Positions 45,743-54,773 of a DNA stretch of 64,000 nucleotides are shown here, piece after piece. Origin of the DNA: Paenibacillus cookii (GTDB lineage Bacteria; Bacillota; Bacilli; Paenibacillales; Paenibacillaceae); the NCBI RefSeq assembly GCF_018333375.1, contig NZ_BORW01000014.1, positions 1-64,000 on the forward strand. Reading direction: 5' to 3'. How positions within the stretch are numbered: the stretch's first letter is position 1; each line of letters begins with the position of its first letter. A model generated the notes under the pieces. That model was not told the DNA's origin. It made no database searches and was given only the letters and a program-made list of their open reading frames with translations. The translations under genes and the position numbers were made by a program.

Positions 45743-46516
45743 TCAGTAGGTTTTCACTTTAAGCGCATCCAGGCTTTTGAACTCGTAGCCTTGCTGCCGC
45801 GCCCCGTCGATGATTCTTCCCAAAGCCTCCGTGTTGTCTCGGGAGATGGAATGCAGCAAAATGACCGCCCCCGGATGCAGCTGGGCCATCACCTGCCTGT
45901 AGGCATGGTCTGCGCCTCGCTGGTCGTTCACGTCCCAATCCTTATAGGCCACCGACCAAAATACGCTGACGTAACCTTCCTGGCGGCTTACCGCCAACGC
46001 GCGATCGTTAAAAATGCCCCGCGGCGGGCGGAGGAAGTTCATGGCCTGCCGCCCGGTCGTGGCCGCTACGGCATCCTTTACCCTCTTCAGTTCTTCTTTG
46101 AGCTTGGCGTCCGAGATCTGCGTCAGGTCGGGGTGGGACCAGGAATGGTTGCCGATCAGGTGCCCTTCCGCCGCCATCCGTTTCACCAGCTCGGGTTTAT
46201 CCTCGACGTAATGGCCTGTCAGAAAGAAAATGGCCGGGACGTTTTTTTCCTTCAGCACATCCAAAATTTTAGGCGTAAACCCGTTTTCGTAGCCGTTGTC
46301 GAACGTCAGGTACAGCTCCTTGCGGGAAGTGTCGCCCAAAAATATCGCTTCGTTTTTCTGCAATACTTCCTTGAAGCCTTCTTCGTTAATGGAAGGAAGC
46401 TGGCCGTTTTTGCTTTTTTTGAAGCCGAAATGGTAAGGACCGTCCGCCGACGCGGTTTGCTGGTAGCCGCAGCACAGCAGCAAAACCGCAGCCAATGCGA
46501 TCACAAAACGCTTCAC
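45743..46516 (-). CDS. pdaA: polysaccharide deacetylase PdaA (delta-lactam synthesis)
   Basis: The protein is 257 residues from GTG 46516 (GAGGTGAT upstream), with a signal peptide (about 1-24). The NodB domain shows YLTFDNGYENG (catalytic Asp), GNHSWSHPDL (metal His), RPPRGIFNDRAL and the C-terminal ILLHSISRDNTEAL. The TFDNGYENG form is typical of PdaA, which deacetylates muramic acid so that muramic delta-lactam can form in spore cortex, needed for germination. Upstream is a DUF4349 lipoprotein on the same strand. Confidence 0.92.
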   Translation of the reverse strand: MKRFVIALAAVLLLCCGYQQTASADGPYHFGFKKSKNGQLPSINEEGFKEVLQKNEAIFLGDTSRKELYLTFDNGYENGFTPKILDVLKEKNVPAIFFLTGHYVEDKPELVKRMAAEGHLIGNHSWSHPDLTQISDAKLKEELKRVKDAVAATTGRQAMNFLRPPRGIFNDRALAVSRQEGYVSVFWSVAYKDWDVNDQRGADHAYRQVMAQLHPGAVILLHSISRDNTEALGRIIDGARQQGYEFKSLDALKVKTY

Positions 46517-46629
46517 GTGGATATCACCTCTCCATCCAAAAATGGACTCAATTTGCAAACTAGAGGTAATATGCCACAATGCAGGCCAAGTTATGTGCGT
46601 TTTTGGCGAATTGCGGCTTGCTTTTCCTG

Positions 46630-47724
46630 TTATTCGTCTTTCCTGCCTTCTTCCCCGTTCTCCGGGCCTTCGTGATGTCCCGGAGCGGCAGCCCCTCCGT
46701 TATTGATCAGCTTGCGCTTTCGGGCCGCCTCTTCCCGTTTCCGCTGCCCCGATTTTCGCGCCAGCCAAAGGATGAGCAGAACGATCGCCGCGATGACCAG
46801 GACGGGAAGCGATCCGAACAGGATGACGATGATCCATTGGGCGATGATTGCGATCACGTCGACGCTGCCCTGAAAAGCTTCGGAAATGCGCTGCCCGAGC
46901 GGGGCTTGAACGGCGGACGCTTTCGGGTCCTCCTTTTTATGGGGCGTCTCGTAAAGCCTGATTTCGACCGTGGAATAAGCCACGTTTTGGTCAATGTAAC
47001 GCATGCGGCCTTTCATTTGCTCGATTTCCGCCTGGATGCGCTCCAGCTCGTTGGCAAAAGCGACAAGGTCGGTCGTTTTGGTCGCTTTTTTCATGAAAGC
47101 AACGTATTGCTCCTCCATGATTTGCTTGGCCTTGAGCCTCGATTCCAGATCGACGTATTCCTCCGTGACGTCCTGCCCTTCGATGCTTCGCTGCAGGTTT
47201 TCGTGCCCGATGTTCTCCAGCCGGCTTAAAAAGGAGGAGAAACCGTTTGCAGGAACTTTGACGATAAACGTGCCGCCTTTTTCGCTGGCGGATTGGGTCT
47301 CGCTGAAATTGACGATATAACCGCCGGAAAGCGTCACCGCGTTCCGGACTTCCGACTGCGCCTTTCCATAATCCTGAATCTCCATCACGATGTTCGCTTT
47401 GTACATCAGCTTTTTGTTCAGGCCGCTCGACAGATCCTGCGAGTTAAAGCCTGCGCCCGAAACCTGAGCCGGCGAAGGCGCATTCGTCAGCTTGGCATCC
47501 GCGGAAGCCGGTTCTTCGGCGCTGTTGTTGCCCGCAGCCTCCGCTTCGCTTGCGGATTCCGCCGCTTTCCCTTCGCGTGGCGCATCCGCCCTGTCCGCCG
47601 AGGAAGCTTGGCTGTTGACCGACGCCGCATCTCCCGCGCTTTTGTCTTGCGCCCCCGACGAACAACCGCTGACCAACAACGCGATCAACAGCAATGCAGC
47701 GATCCATGACCCCCGATTCCTCAT
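46630..47724 (-). CDS. DUF4349 lipoprotein
   Basis: The protein is 364 residues from ATG 47724 (AAGGGGGATTAGG upstream). It has a lipoprotein signal with lipobox LVSGC (about residues 15-20), an Ala/Ser/Glu-rich linker to about residue 85, then the DUF4349 domain (about 95-300) with KANIVMEIQDYG, GGYIVNFSETQ, GTFIVKVPANGF and a long coiled-coil stretch ending in VAYSTVEIRLYE. A membrane helix at about 310-335 and a basic tail follow. DUF4349 proteins are of unknown function. Confidence 0.87.
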   Translation of the reverse strand: MRNRGSWIAALLLIALLVSGCSSGAQDKSAGDAASVNSQASSADRADAPREGKAAESASEAEAAGNNSAEEPASADAKLTNAPSPAQVSGAGFNSQDLSSGLNKKLMYKANIVMEIQDYGKAQSEVRNAVTLSGGYIVNFSETQSASEKGGTFIVKVPANGFSSFLSRLENIGHENLQRSIEGQDVTEEYVDLESRLKAKQIMEEQYVAFMKKATKTTDLVAFANELERIQAEIEQMKGRMRYIDQNVAYSTVEIRLYETPHKKEDPKASAVQAPLGQRISEAFQGSVDVIAIIAQWIIVILFGSLPVLVIAAIVLLILWLARKSGQRKREEAARKRKLINNGGAAAPGHHEGPENGEEGRKDE

Positions 47725-47801
47725 ACCTAATCCCCCTTGAAGATGGATGAATTCCATTTTATCTACTAACGGTCCCATGATCTGGAAGGTTGCAGGCGGC
47801 A

Positions 47802-47838
47802 CAAAAAAAGCCCCCCGGGATTTTTCCCGAAGAGCTAT
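47802..47838 (-). terminator. terminator of the sugar-phosphate operon
   Basis: On minus, AGCTCTTCGGGA and TCCCGGGGGGCT arms pair over 12 bp (with G-T pairs) around AAAA and are followed by seven T. It lies 21 bp after the aldolase stop. Confidence 0.85.
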
Positions 47839-47859
47839 GGAATCGTTCCTTGCCTCCGA

Positions 47860-48732
47860 TTAACGGAAGTCGCCGGCGCGTCCGGCGCAGCCGCAAAGCT
47901 GCATTTTTTCGATGGCCGCTTGTTTCAGCGCTTGTTTGGCCGGAATCATGTATTTACGCGGGTCGTTTTCTTCCGGATTGGCGGCAAATACCGCTTTGAT
48001 GGCATCCGAAAACACGATGCGAAGTTCGGTCGCCACGTTCATCTTGGCCATGCCGAGGGACACGGCCCGTTTGACCTGCTCCTCCGGAATGCCGGAGCCG
48101 CCGTGCAAAACGAGAGGCACGCTGACGACGTCGGCGATGCGTTTGATGCGGTCGAAGTCGATGTTCGGGTCGCCTTTGTAAATGCCGTGCGCCGTCCCGA
48201 TCGCCGGGGCGAGCGTATGAACGCCCGTACGCTCCACGAACTCGGCGCATTCGGCAGGATCGGCCAGCAGCGCGTCCCGTTCGTCCACGACGATGTCGTC
48301 TTCGACCCCGCCCACTTTGCCGAGCTCGGCTTCGACGTTGATGCCGACCGCATTGGCCGCTTCCACCACTTTTTGCGTGATCGCCACGTTGTCTTCGAAC
48401 GGCGAATGGGAAGCATCGATCATGACCGACGTATAGCCGGCACGGATGCAGCTCATGATGACGGCAAAATCGGAGCAGTGGTCGAGATGGAGCGCGATCG
48501 GCACGCTGGCGCGGTTGGCGGCGACGGTCGCGGCTGCGGCGATGTAGTCCGCTCCCAGATGTTTGACCGTACCCACGGTCGATTGCAGAATTAACGGAGA
48601 CTGGGCCTCTTCGGCCGCTTCGACGACGGCCTGGAGCATTTCGAGCGTATGGACGTTAAAAGCGCCGATGGCGTATTTGTTTTGTCTGGCGGTTTGCAGT
48701 AAGGAAGTTGAAGAAACAAGTGCCATGTTCAT
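47860..48732 (-). CDS. class II ketose-bisphosphate aldolase (GatY/KbaY/FbaA type)
   Basis: The protein is 290 residues (ATG 48732; ATG 48726 is also possible). Class II zinc aldolase features: IALHLDHCSD with the catalytic Asp and zinc His, GYTSVMIDASHSPFEDN, VEAELGKVGGVED, GTAHGIYKG and LHGGSGIPEE. It splits fructose- or tagatose-1,6-bisphosphate into two triose phosphates. It is the last gene of the SIS-DeoR-ROK-aldolase operon, which points to tagatose bisphosphate or a related sugar rather than central glycolysis; this is inference. Confidence 0.92.
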   Translation of the reverse strand: MNMALVSSTSLLQTARQNKYAIGAFNVHTLEMLQAVVEAAEEAQSPLILQSTVGTVKHLGADYIAAAATVAANRASVPIALHLDHCSDFAVIMSCIRAGYTSVMIDASHSPFEDNVAITQKVVEAANAVGINVEAELGKVGGVEDDIVVDERDALLADPAECAEFVERTGVHTLAPAIGTAHGIYKGDPNIDFDRIKRIADVVSVPLVLHGGSGIPEEQVKRAVSLGMAKMNVATELRIVFSDAIKAVFAANPEENDPRKYMIPAKQALKQAAIEKMQLCGCAGRAGDFR

Positions 48733-48801
48733 ATTTCCCCTTCGTTTGTATGAATTTCGATGCATGATGGCCGGTTAGAACCGATGCTTGTTTTCCGGAT
48801 A

Positions 48802-49782
48802 TCAAACGGTTGCGGCATGTCTTTGTTTCGCGTACATGGCGCTTCCGGTGACGCCTGCATCGTCGTTGTTTAAGGCCGGGGCCACCTGAAGGCCCTCCCT
48901 GTAATCCGGCAATATCCGGCTGTACAGCTCATTCCGCAGCGGCTCCAGCAGGCGTTCGCCCGCAAGCGCGCCGCCCCCGCCGACGATGATCAGCTCGGGA
49001 CTGTACAGCGGGACCGCATAGGACAAAGCGCGGCCGAGCAGCGTTCCCGCCTTTTCCATCACGCTGCTGGCGAGCGGATCGCCTTGATCGTAGGCGCGTG
49101 AAAGGTCCGCGGCGGACAGTTCCGCGAGCCGCCCCCCCGGATACCATTCCTGCAGGATGGACGCCTCCCCGTCTTGCATCCGCTTTTTCGCCTGGCGCAC
49201 CATCCCCGAAGCCGATGCATAAGTTTCAAGGCAGCCATGCAACCCGCAAGGACACGGGTCGGAAAGTCCGTCCATCACGATGTGTCCAAGCTCGCCGGCC
49301 ATGTTCCGGTAGCCGTAGTAGAGCTTGCCGTCATTGACCATAGCCGCGGCGATGCCGGTGCCTACCGTCAGCCCCAGCACATCCTTGAAGCCTTTGCCCG
49401 CTCCATGCATCGCTTCGCCGTATACATAAGTACGAACGTCGTTGTCAATGTACACCGGCAGATTCAACCGCGCCTGCAGCCGCTGGGCCGCGGGCAGGTT
49501 GCGCCAGCCGAGGTTGCCCGCGAACCGGGCGATCCCTTCTTCCGGATCGACGAATCCCGGCAAGCCGATCCCGGCCGCGGCGACCGAGACGGCAGCTCCC
49601 GTCTGGCCGGCAAAACCGACGGCCGCTTCTTCGATCATGGATGCTATTTTTTCCAAAATGGCGTCCGGACCTTGGGAAACCTCCGTGGCCCGTTTGATTC
49701 GATGCACGACCTCGCCGGAGGGCGTTACCAAGCCGCATACGATGTTGGTTCCGCCCACATCCACGCCTGCATATATTTCCAT
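48802..49782 (-). CDS. ROK-family sugar kinase
   Basis: The protein is 326 residues from ATG 49782 (GTG 49788 possible). ROK features: GVDVGGTNIVCGLV phosphate loop, YIDNDVRTYVYGE, GLTVGTGIAAAM, AGELGHIVMDG and the zinc-binding CPCGLHGCLE. It should phosphorylate a hexose or amino sugar with ATP; the substrate is not fixed by the sequence. It lies between deoR and the aldolase gene in the same unit. Confidence 0.92.
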   Translation of the reverse strand: MEIYAGVDVGGTNIVCGLVTPSGEVVHRIKRATEVSQGPDAILEKIASMIEEAAVGFAGQTGAAVSVAAAGIGLPGFVDPEEGIARFAGNLGWRNLPAAQRLQARLNLPVYIDNDVRTYVYGEAMHGAGKGFKDVLGLTVGTGIAAAMVNDGKLYYGYRNMAGELGHIVMDGLSDPCPCGLHGCLETYASASGMVRQAKKRMQDGEASILQEWYPGGRLAELSAADLSRAYDQGDPLASSVMEKAGTLLGRALSYAVPLYSPELIIVGGGGALAGERLLEPLRNELYSRILPDYREGLQVAPALNNDDAGVTGSAMYAKQRHAATV

Positions 49783-49824
49783 TTTCACACCCGCCCTGCA
49801 TTATTCGATAGATTAATAATGATG

Positions 49825-50622
49825 TTACCGGGCTTGCGCCACGTAAACCTGAACCTGCTCCGCCTCCAGGCGCGCCCGCGTGTCCTCTCCCGGTTCTTCG
49901 TCCGTGATGATCCCGTGAAGGGCCGATAACGGCGCCACCTGGAACAACGAGTTGCGTCCCGATTTGGTATGGTCGAACACCGCGATCGTACGCTCGGTCC
50001 GTTTCATCATGATTTTGGCGGTGTTCGCCTCCAGCTCGGAATAGGTGCTGACGCCCTGATCAACGGAAAATCCGTCGATGCCCATGAACATGATATGGAT
50101 ATTCAGCGCTTCAAGCGTCCGCTCGGCCAGCGGCCCGCACAGCTCGAAGTTTTTGCTGCGCAGCATGCCGCCGGTAAGCACCACTTGAATTTCCTCGATC
50201 GCGGCCAGCTCCATCGCAATGTTGACGGCATTGGTGACCACGGTAATGTTCCTGCGGCTTTTTAAGGCCCGGGCGATCAGATACGTCGTCGTGCCTCCCG
50301 TCAAGCCGATGACGTCCCCCTCTTCGACCAGGGATGCGGCGAGCTGGGCAATGCGTTCTTTTTCCCGATAGAGCTTGTTTTGCTTTTCGTGGAATGGAAT
50401 CTCCCTCCCGGCAATCAGTCCCGCGGGTTTCGCTCCCCCGCCCATCGTCCGGATGACCTTTCCGGCCTTTTCCAACGCCTCCAGGTCCCGTCTGGCCGTC
50501 GCCTCCGAGCAGTCGAATTGCTGGACGACTTCCTGAAGGGATATCGAACCGTTCTCAAGGATGTATTCTAAAATATGCTCCTGACGTTCTTCTTTCGATC
50601 CATTCCGTTCTCGCAAAACCAT
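49825..50622 (-). CDS. DeoR/GlpR-family transcriptional regulator
   Basis: The protein is 265 residues. The N-terminal winged helix is typical (ISLQEVVQQFDCSEATARRD) and the C-terminal sugar-phosphate sensor domain shows LTGGTTTYLIARAL, VVTNAVNIAMEL, VLTGGMLRSKNF and FDHTKSGRNS. DeoR regulators usually repress a sugar operon and release DNA when bound to a sugar phosphate. It is the second gene of the operon and is the likely repressor acting at the palindromes upstream of the SIS gene. Confidence 0.92.
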   Translation of the reverse strand: MVLRERNGSKEERQEHILEYILENGSISLQEVVQQFDCSEATARRDLEALEKAGKVIRTMGGGAKPAGLIAGREIPFHEKQNKLYREKERIAQLAASLVEEGDVIGLTGGTTTYLIARALKSRRNITVVTNAVNIAMELAAIEEIQVVLTGGMLRSKNFELCGPLAERTLEALNIHIMFMGIDGFSVDQGVSTYSELEANTAKIMMKRTERTIAVFDHTKSGRNSLFQVAPLSALHGIITDEEPGEDTRARLEAEQVQVYVAQAR

Positions 50623-50638
50623 TTCGCTCCTTTATATG

Positions 50639-51700
50639 TCAGATTTTAACCACTTGGGTCAAATTCCGCGGGCTGTCCGGGTTTCTTCCCTCCCGCAGCG
50701 CGGTGTAGTAACCGATATATTGAACCAGCGGCATATTCAGCGCCGCTCTCGCCTCATCGCTGAGCTGCCGGCCGCCCGTGGCAAAGACCAGGTCCGCAAA
50801 AGCAGTATCTTCGCCGGCTTCGGCCGTCACGAGAACGACGTGCGCGCCGTATTCTTTCATTTCCTGCGCAACTTTGATTTCATAGGCTCTGGCCGTTTCG
50901 GACAGGAACAGGCATACCATCGTGCCCGGCTCCACCACCGATTTCGGACCATGCCGGAATTCCATTGTACCAAAACTTTCCGTCCATACGCAGGACATTT
51001 CCTTCAATTTCAGGCAGGCTTCGTGGGCCAGGCCGTTGTATGCGCCCATGCCGAGATAGATGAACTTGTTCAGCTCCGGATGGCCGTCGATCAGCGCTTT
51101 GGCTGCCGCATCGCCTTTTTCGACGACGGACTTGCTCAGCTCCATCACTTCCCTCAACTCGGAGAGATGGGCTTCGCTGCCCGCCGCCTTCGCCATCGCC
51201 GCCTGGAGCATAAAGGTCATGCTGCTGAACGATTTGGTCATGACGGTGCTTTTTTCGTTGCCGAGCGGGGACAACAGGCACGGCACGTTTTTCGCCATCG
51301 TGCTCTCTTCGTGGCAGGTTATGCCGCAGGTCGTCCAGCCGGCCAGTCCTTTGACCGAATCCAGCGCCAAAATCACTTCGGAGGATTCGCCCGAACGGGA
51401 GATGCCGACAAGCAGCACTTCCTTTTTCGCGGCGACCGCCTGCTCCCGGAACAGGTAAATTTCCGAGGACGGATGGGCGCTGGCGCTTTTGCCCGTCCAT
51501 TTGCGGAAGGTGCTGGCCGCAGTTAATGCAAGATAATAAGAGGTTCCCGATCCGATAAAAACGACCTCGTCGAATTTGTCGCTTTTAAAATAGTTGTCAA
51601 CCCAATCCTGCTGCCGTTCAAGCTGCTCCCAGGCGGCGGCAAGCGCCTCGCTTTGCCCTCCGATTTCCGGATACGTCAGTACGCCAAACTGTTCTGCCAA
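50639..51700 (-). CDS. SIS-domain sugar isomerase/deaminase
   Basis: The protein is 353 residues from TTG 51700 (GGGGTG six bases upstream). Two SIS domains are visible, as in the GlmS isomerase half and AgaS: VFIGSGTSYYLALTA, LLVGISRSGESSEV and YLGMGAYNGLAHEACLKLKE, then GTMEFRHGPKSVVEPG. These enzymes isomerise and/or deaminate amino-sugar phosphates. It leads the operon (SIS, deoR, ROK, aldolase), suggesting a path from an amino sugar phosphate to a ketose bisphosphate; this is inference because no phosphofructokinase-type gene is present. Confidence 0.88.
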   Translation of the reverse strand: MAEQFGVLTYPEIGGQSEALAAAWEQLERQQDWVDNYFKSDKFDEVVFIGSGTSYYLALTAASTFRKWTGKSASAHPSSEIYLFREQAVAAKKEVLLVGISRSGESSEVILALDSVKGLAGWTTCGITCHEESTMAKNVPCLLSPLGNEKSTVMTKSFSSMTFMLQAAMAKAAGSEAHLSELREVMELSKSVVEKGDAAAKALIDGHPELNKFIYLGMGAYNGLAHEACLKLKEMSCVWTESFGTMEFRHGPKSVVEPGTMVCLFLSETARAYEIKVAQEMKEYGAHVVLVTAEAGEDTAFADLVFATGGRQLSDEARAALNMPLVQYIGYYTALREGRNPDSPRNLTQVVKI

Positions 51701-51748
51701 TACGAACACCCCAGTCTTCAAAATGTAATGATAAGTCTTTATGCTGAC

Positions 51749-51777
51749 ATTATATTTCACTATAATGAAATTTACAA
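51749..51777 (-). promoter_or_regulatory. sigma-A promoter of the SIS-DeoR-ROK-aldolase operon with operator palindromes
   Basis: On minus, TTGTAA (51772-51777) and TATAAT (51749-51754, perfect) are 17 bp apart. The spacer holds TTTCACTATAATGAAA (51755-51770), a near-perfect 16-bp palindrome, and CAATCA-N6-TGATTG (51775-51792) overlaps the -35. Both are good operator candidates for the DeoR protein. Confidence 0.75.
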
Positions 51778-51841
51778 TCATATATTTGATTGATTTTTGC
51801 AATATTTACGAAATGAAATGATATCACCGGAAGCTTCCCCT

Positions 51842-52627
51842 CTACTGCCGCGATTTTTTCCGGAACTCCCCCGGCAGATACCCCGTCATTTCGCGGAATA
51901 CCTTGAAAAAATATTTCTCGTTCGGATAACCCGACTGGACGGAAATCCACTGGACCGGTTTGTTCGTCTGCCGCAGCAGCTTTTTGGCATGTTCGATCCG
52001 CAGCTCGCGCACGTAGTCGTGAAACGTCGTGCCGACGATGTCTTTGAAGCAGCGGCTGAAATAACTGCGGCTCATGTTGACCCGCTGGGCGACGTCGGGC
52101 AGCAGTAGTTCGGTTTGGTAATGCTCGCGGATAAAACCTACGGCATTGCGTATGCATTCTTGCACCTCCGCCGAGTAGGAGAACCCGGCTTCCGCATCCG
52201 CGTTAGCGGCCCGGAACGGTTCGGGGTCCGCCGCGTTGTTGCCCTTGGCCTCGCGGATCCGACCCGCGATCCGGCTCAGGATGCCGTCCAGCTGCTCCTG
52301 CTCCAATTCGATTTTCGTGATGTAATCCACCGCCCCAAGCCGAAGCGCTTCCTGGATCAAAGCAAAATCATGATGAAACGTAAGCACCACCATGAACGTC
52401 CCGGGATATTTTTCTTTGACTTCCCTCATCAGTTCTAGCCCCGACATGACGGGCATCGCCAAATCCGTGATCAGGAGATCCACTTTCGTGTTTTCCAGCA
52501 GCTCCAGCGCCTTTTCGCCGTTACCCGCTTCTCCCGCGACCGTAAACCCGTATTTTTGCCATGGCATAATTCCGATAAAACCTTTTCTCACCAAATGGTC
52601 GTCATCCACAACCAGCACGCTTGTCAT
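51842..52627 (-). CDS. response regulator, receiver plus AraC-type DNA-binding domain
   Basis: The protein is 261 residues from ATG 52627 (AAAGGAG upstream). The receiver domain has LVVDDDHLVR and the phospho-acceptor Asp55 in LLITDLAMPVMSG. The C-terminal AraC domain (about 155-260) has LPDVAQRVNMSRSYFSRCFK and ISVQSGYPNEKYFFKVFREM. This is the YesN type, which usually controls sugar ABC transport genes. It overlaps the histidine kinase gene by 26 bases. Confidence 0.94.
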   Translation of the reverse strand: MTSVLVVDDDHLVRKGFIGIMPWQKYGFTVAGEAGNGEKALELLENTKVDLLITDLAMPVMSGLELMREVKEKYPGTFMVVLTFHHDFALIQEALRLGAVDYITKIELEQEQLDGILSRIAGRIREAKGNNAADPEPFRAANADAEAGFSYSAEVQECIRNAVGFIREHYQTELLLPDVAQRVNMSRSYFSRCFKDIVGTTFHDYVRELRIEHAKKLLRQTNKPVQWISVQSGYPNEKYFFKVFREMTGYLPGEFRKKSRQ

Positions 52628-54380
52628 CGGCAGCATCTCCTTTATCTTTAATCGGTATCGTCAGCATGACCGTCGTCGAAACGCCGGGAGTGCTTTCGAT
52701 GGAAAAAAGGGCCCCGCCGCCGTAATGGCTTTTCAGCATGCGCACCACGTACTGCAGCCCGATGCCCATCCCCACCTTCCCCGCTTCCGGGCGGCCTTCG
52801 ATGAAACTGCGGATCGTCTCTTCATCCATGCCCCTGCCGTTGTCTTTGACGGCAATTTCGAGCAGTCGTCCCGTTTCCGCTTCGCGAATTTCCACTTCGA
52901 TGACGCCGTCCCCGTCGAGGCCGTGGTACAGGGCATTTTCCACGAGCGGCTGCAAAATAAAACGCGGTATGGGCAAATCCAGAACCTCCGCCTCCACGTC
53001 GATATGAACGTCGATGCGCACGTTGTACCGGACTTCCTGCAGGGAAATGTAGCTCCGGATGGCCTCCAGCTCGGCCCGGACGGTCGGTTCGCCGTTTTTG
53101 CCCAAATTGTAGTACAGCAGCTTGTTCAGCGTGGACACCAGCCGGTCGATCTCCGCATGCCCTTCGCCTCTGGCGATCCAGCGGATCGTATCGAGCGTAT
53201 TATGGATGAAATGCGGATTGATCCGGTTCATCAGCTTCTCCAGCTCAAGCGCGGACTTTTCCCGTTCGCTCCGTTCGATATCTTCGATCAGACCCGAAAT
53301 GCGGGCGCGCATATGGTTCAGCTGCTCATGGATCATGTCGAACTCCAAATTGCCGGGGCGGCTCGCCGGTTTGGCCGGCCTTTGATGCTTCACGTCCCGA
53401 ATTTCGCGGACCAACCCCCGCAGCGGATCGTAAATCATGCGCCAGGTAACCAGGGAAAACAAAACGCTGATAAAAATGGCCGCGACGACGGTGCCCGTAA
53501 ATTTGCCGATCCATTTGTTCACTTCATGCTCATACGAGGACTTGGAGATGACCGTTACGACCCGCCAGCCTTGGTTGCTTGGTTCCGAAAAAGCGTAATA
53601 TCCGTTCACCGGCGTTTTCTCTTGCCGAATGTCCGGGAAAAGCCCCCCTTCCGGAAACGCATCTTCCGCTTCCGTAAAGGCAATCCGTCCTTTGGCGTCC
53701 ACGATTAAATGCTCGTACCCCTGGGATTTCTCCTGATTCCGGATCAGCGCCTCCACCCATTTGTAATTCGTTTCGATATAGACGTAAATATCGTCCCTTT
53801 CCTTCAAATCCACCTTGCGGACCGCCGAAAACACGAGATGTCCGTCAAGCGGATTAAAGGACTTGTGGGGACCGTAATACGTGATCCGGTTGGCCTGAAG
53901 CAAAAGCGGCAGCTTGTTCAGCGAAAACGACGGATCCGCCATGTAATTTTCGAAAAACCGCTCGTTCGTTTCGGCCGAAAAATAAAAGATCATGCCAAGG
54001 TTCGGATTCGTGAAGCCGATGACGCCTAGCTCCCGTTTGATTTCATCCTGCAGCGCCTTTTTGCCGTAAGCATTCGCCTGCAAATACCTTTCGACGTCCT
54101 GGCCTACCTTCCCCTCGAACGCCAGCTGCTGGGAGACGTGGTTCATTTGGGAAAAGGTGTTGTCGAGCGACATTCGCACCTCATGCAAATGGCTGATCAC
54201 GCTTGCCTGGGTTTTGTTTTCAAGCAAAGACAACATCGAATAATAGGTAATGCTGCCAAGGATGGCGAGCGGGAGCAGGGACGTCAGCGACAAAATGATG
54301 AGCAGCCGGTTTTTGAGCGAATAGGGCAGCTTGAACCGATGCTTGAACCGATGATACAGGGGCCGTTTTCGTTTCTCCAT
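52602..54380 (-). CDS. YesM-type sensor histidine kinase
   Basis: The protein is 592 residues. Membrane helices are at about 25-47 and 292-312 with an extracytoplasmic sensor between. A HAMP region follows, then the phospho-acceptor His390 in NRINPHFIHNTLDTIR and the ATPase domain with FILQPLVENALYHG, VKDNGRGMDEE and GMGIGLQYVV. With the overlapping AraC-type regulator it forms a YesM/YesN system, probably sensing a sugar polymer or its binding protein and controlling the lpl-type transporter upstream. A cre site precedes it. Confidence 0.94.
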   Translation of the reverse strand: MEKRKRPLYHRFKHRFKLPYSLKNRLLIILSLTSLLPLAILGSITYYSMLSLLENKTQASVISHLHEVRMSLDNTFSQMNHVSQQLAFEGKVGQDVERYLQANAYGKKALQDEIKRELGVIGFTNPNLGMIFYFSAETNERFFENYMADPSFSLNKLPLLLQANRITYYGPHKSFNPLDGHLVFSAVRKVDLKERDDIYVYIETNYKWVEALIRNQEKSQGYEHLIVDAKGRIAFTEAEDAFPEGGLFPDIRQEKTPVNGYYAFSEPSNQGWRVVTVISKSSYEHEVNKWIGKFTGTVVAAIFISVLFSLVTWRMIYDPLRGLVREIRDVKHQRPAKPASRPGNLEFDMIHEQLNHMRARISGLIEDIERSEREKSALELEKLMNRINPHFIHNTLDTIRWIARGEGHAEIDRLVSTLNKLLYYNLGKNGEPTVRAELEAIRSYISLQEVRYNVRIDVHIDVEAEVLDLPIPRFILQPLVENALYHGLDGDGVIEVEIREAETGRLLEIAVKDNGRGMDEETIRSFIEGRPEAGKVGMGIGLQYVVRMLKSHYGGGALFSIESTPGVSTTVMLTIPIKDKGDAADDKRAGCG

Positions 54381-54412
54381 GCCATCCTCCCGAACCCGTT
54401 TTTGAACATATT

Positions 54413-54430
54413 TTTGTATCCGCTTACAAA
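54413..54430 (-). promoter_or_regulatory. cre site before the histidine kinase gene
   Basis: On minus, TTGTAAGCGGATACAAA fits the CcpA consensus WTGNAANCGNWNNCAW at every fixed position. It lies 33-50 bp upstream of the start at 54380, so glucose repression of the sensor system is likely. Confidence 0.65.
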
Positions 54431-54648
54431 AAGTGATATGAATTTGATTATAGGTACCCTGGCAGCAGGCGGCAAGGCAAAACAGGGACGATTTTCGCTT
54501 GAAACCGCGCCGTTTCCTTCATTATATCCCGGCGAAAATCCTGCAAAGTCACAATTTTGCTTCTTGCTTGTTGCATTTTGTGCCGAAACGGCGGCCAACG
54601 GGAGACGAATGTGGACCATCCGTGGACGAAAGCGGACTTTCCGCTCCG

Positions 54649-54692
54649 GAAAAAGGGTACCTCCAGACCGGAACCGGCCTTGAGATACCCTT
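54649..54692 (-). terminator. terminator of the DUF4091 gene
   Basis: On minus, a 17-bp imperfect stem (GGGTATCTC...GCCGG / CCGG...GGTACCC) ends in five T, about 85 bp after the stop. Confidence 0.7.
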
Positions 54693-54773
54693 CTGCCCGG
54701 GTATAAAGCTTCATGAAAATCGGCCGATCCCGCCCGCCGATTCAAAAGGAAGTGACGCCGATAATCCTTCCAT

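Larger units (their letters stand above)
54381..54773. other. 393-bp gap between the kinase and the DUF4091 gene
   Basis: Besides the cre site and the DUF4091 terminator I see no credible gene. The kinase promoter should lie between 54430 and 54640. Confidence 0.6.
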
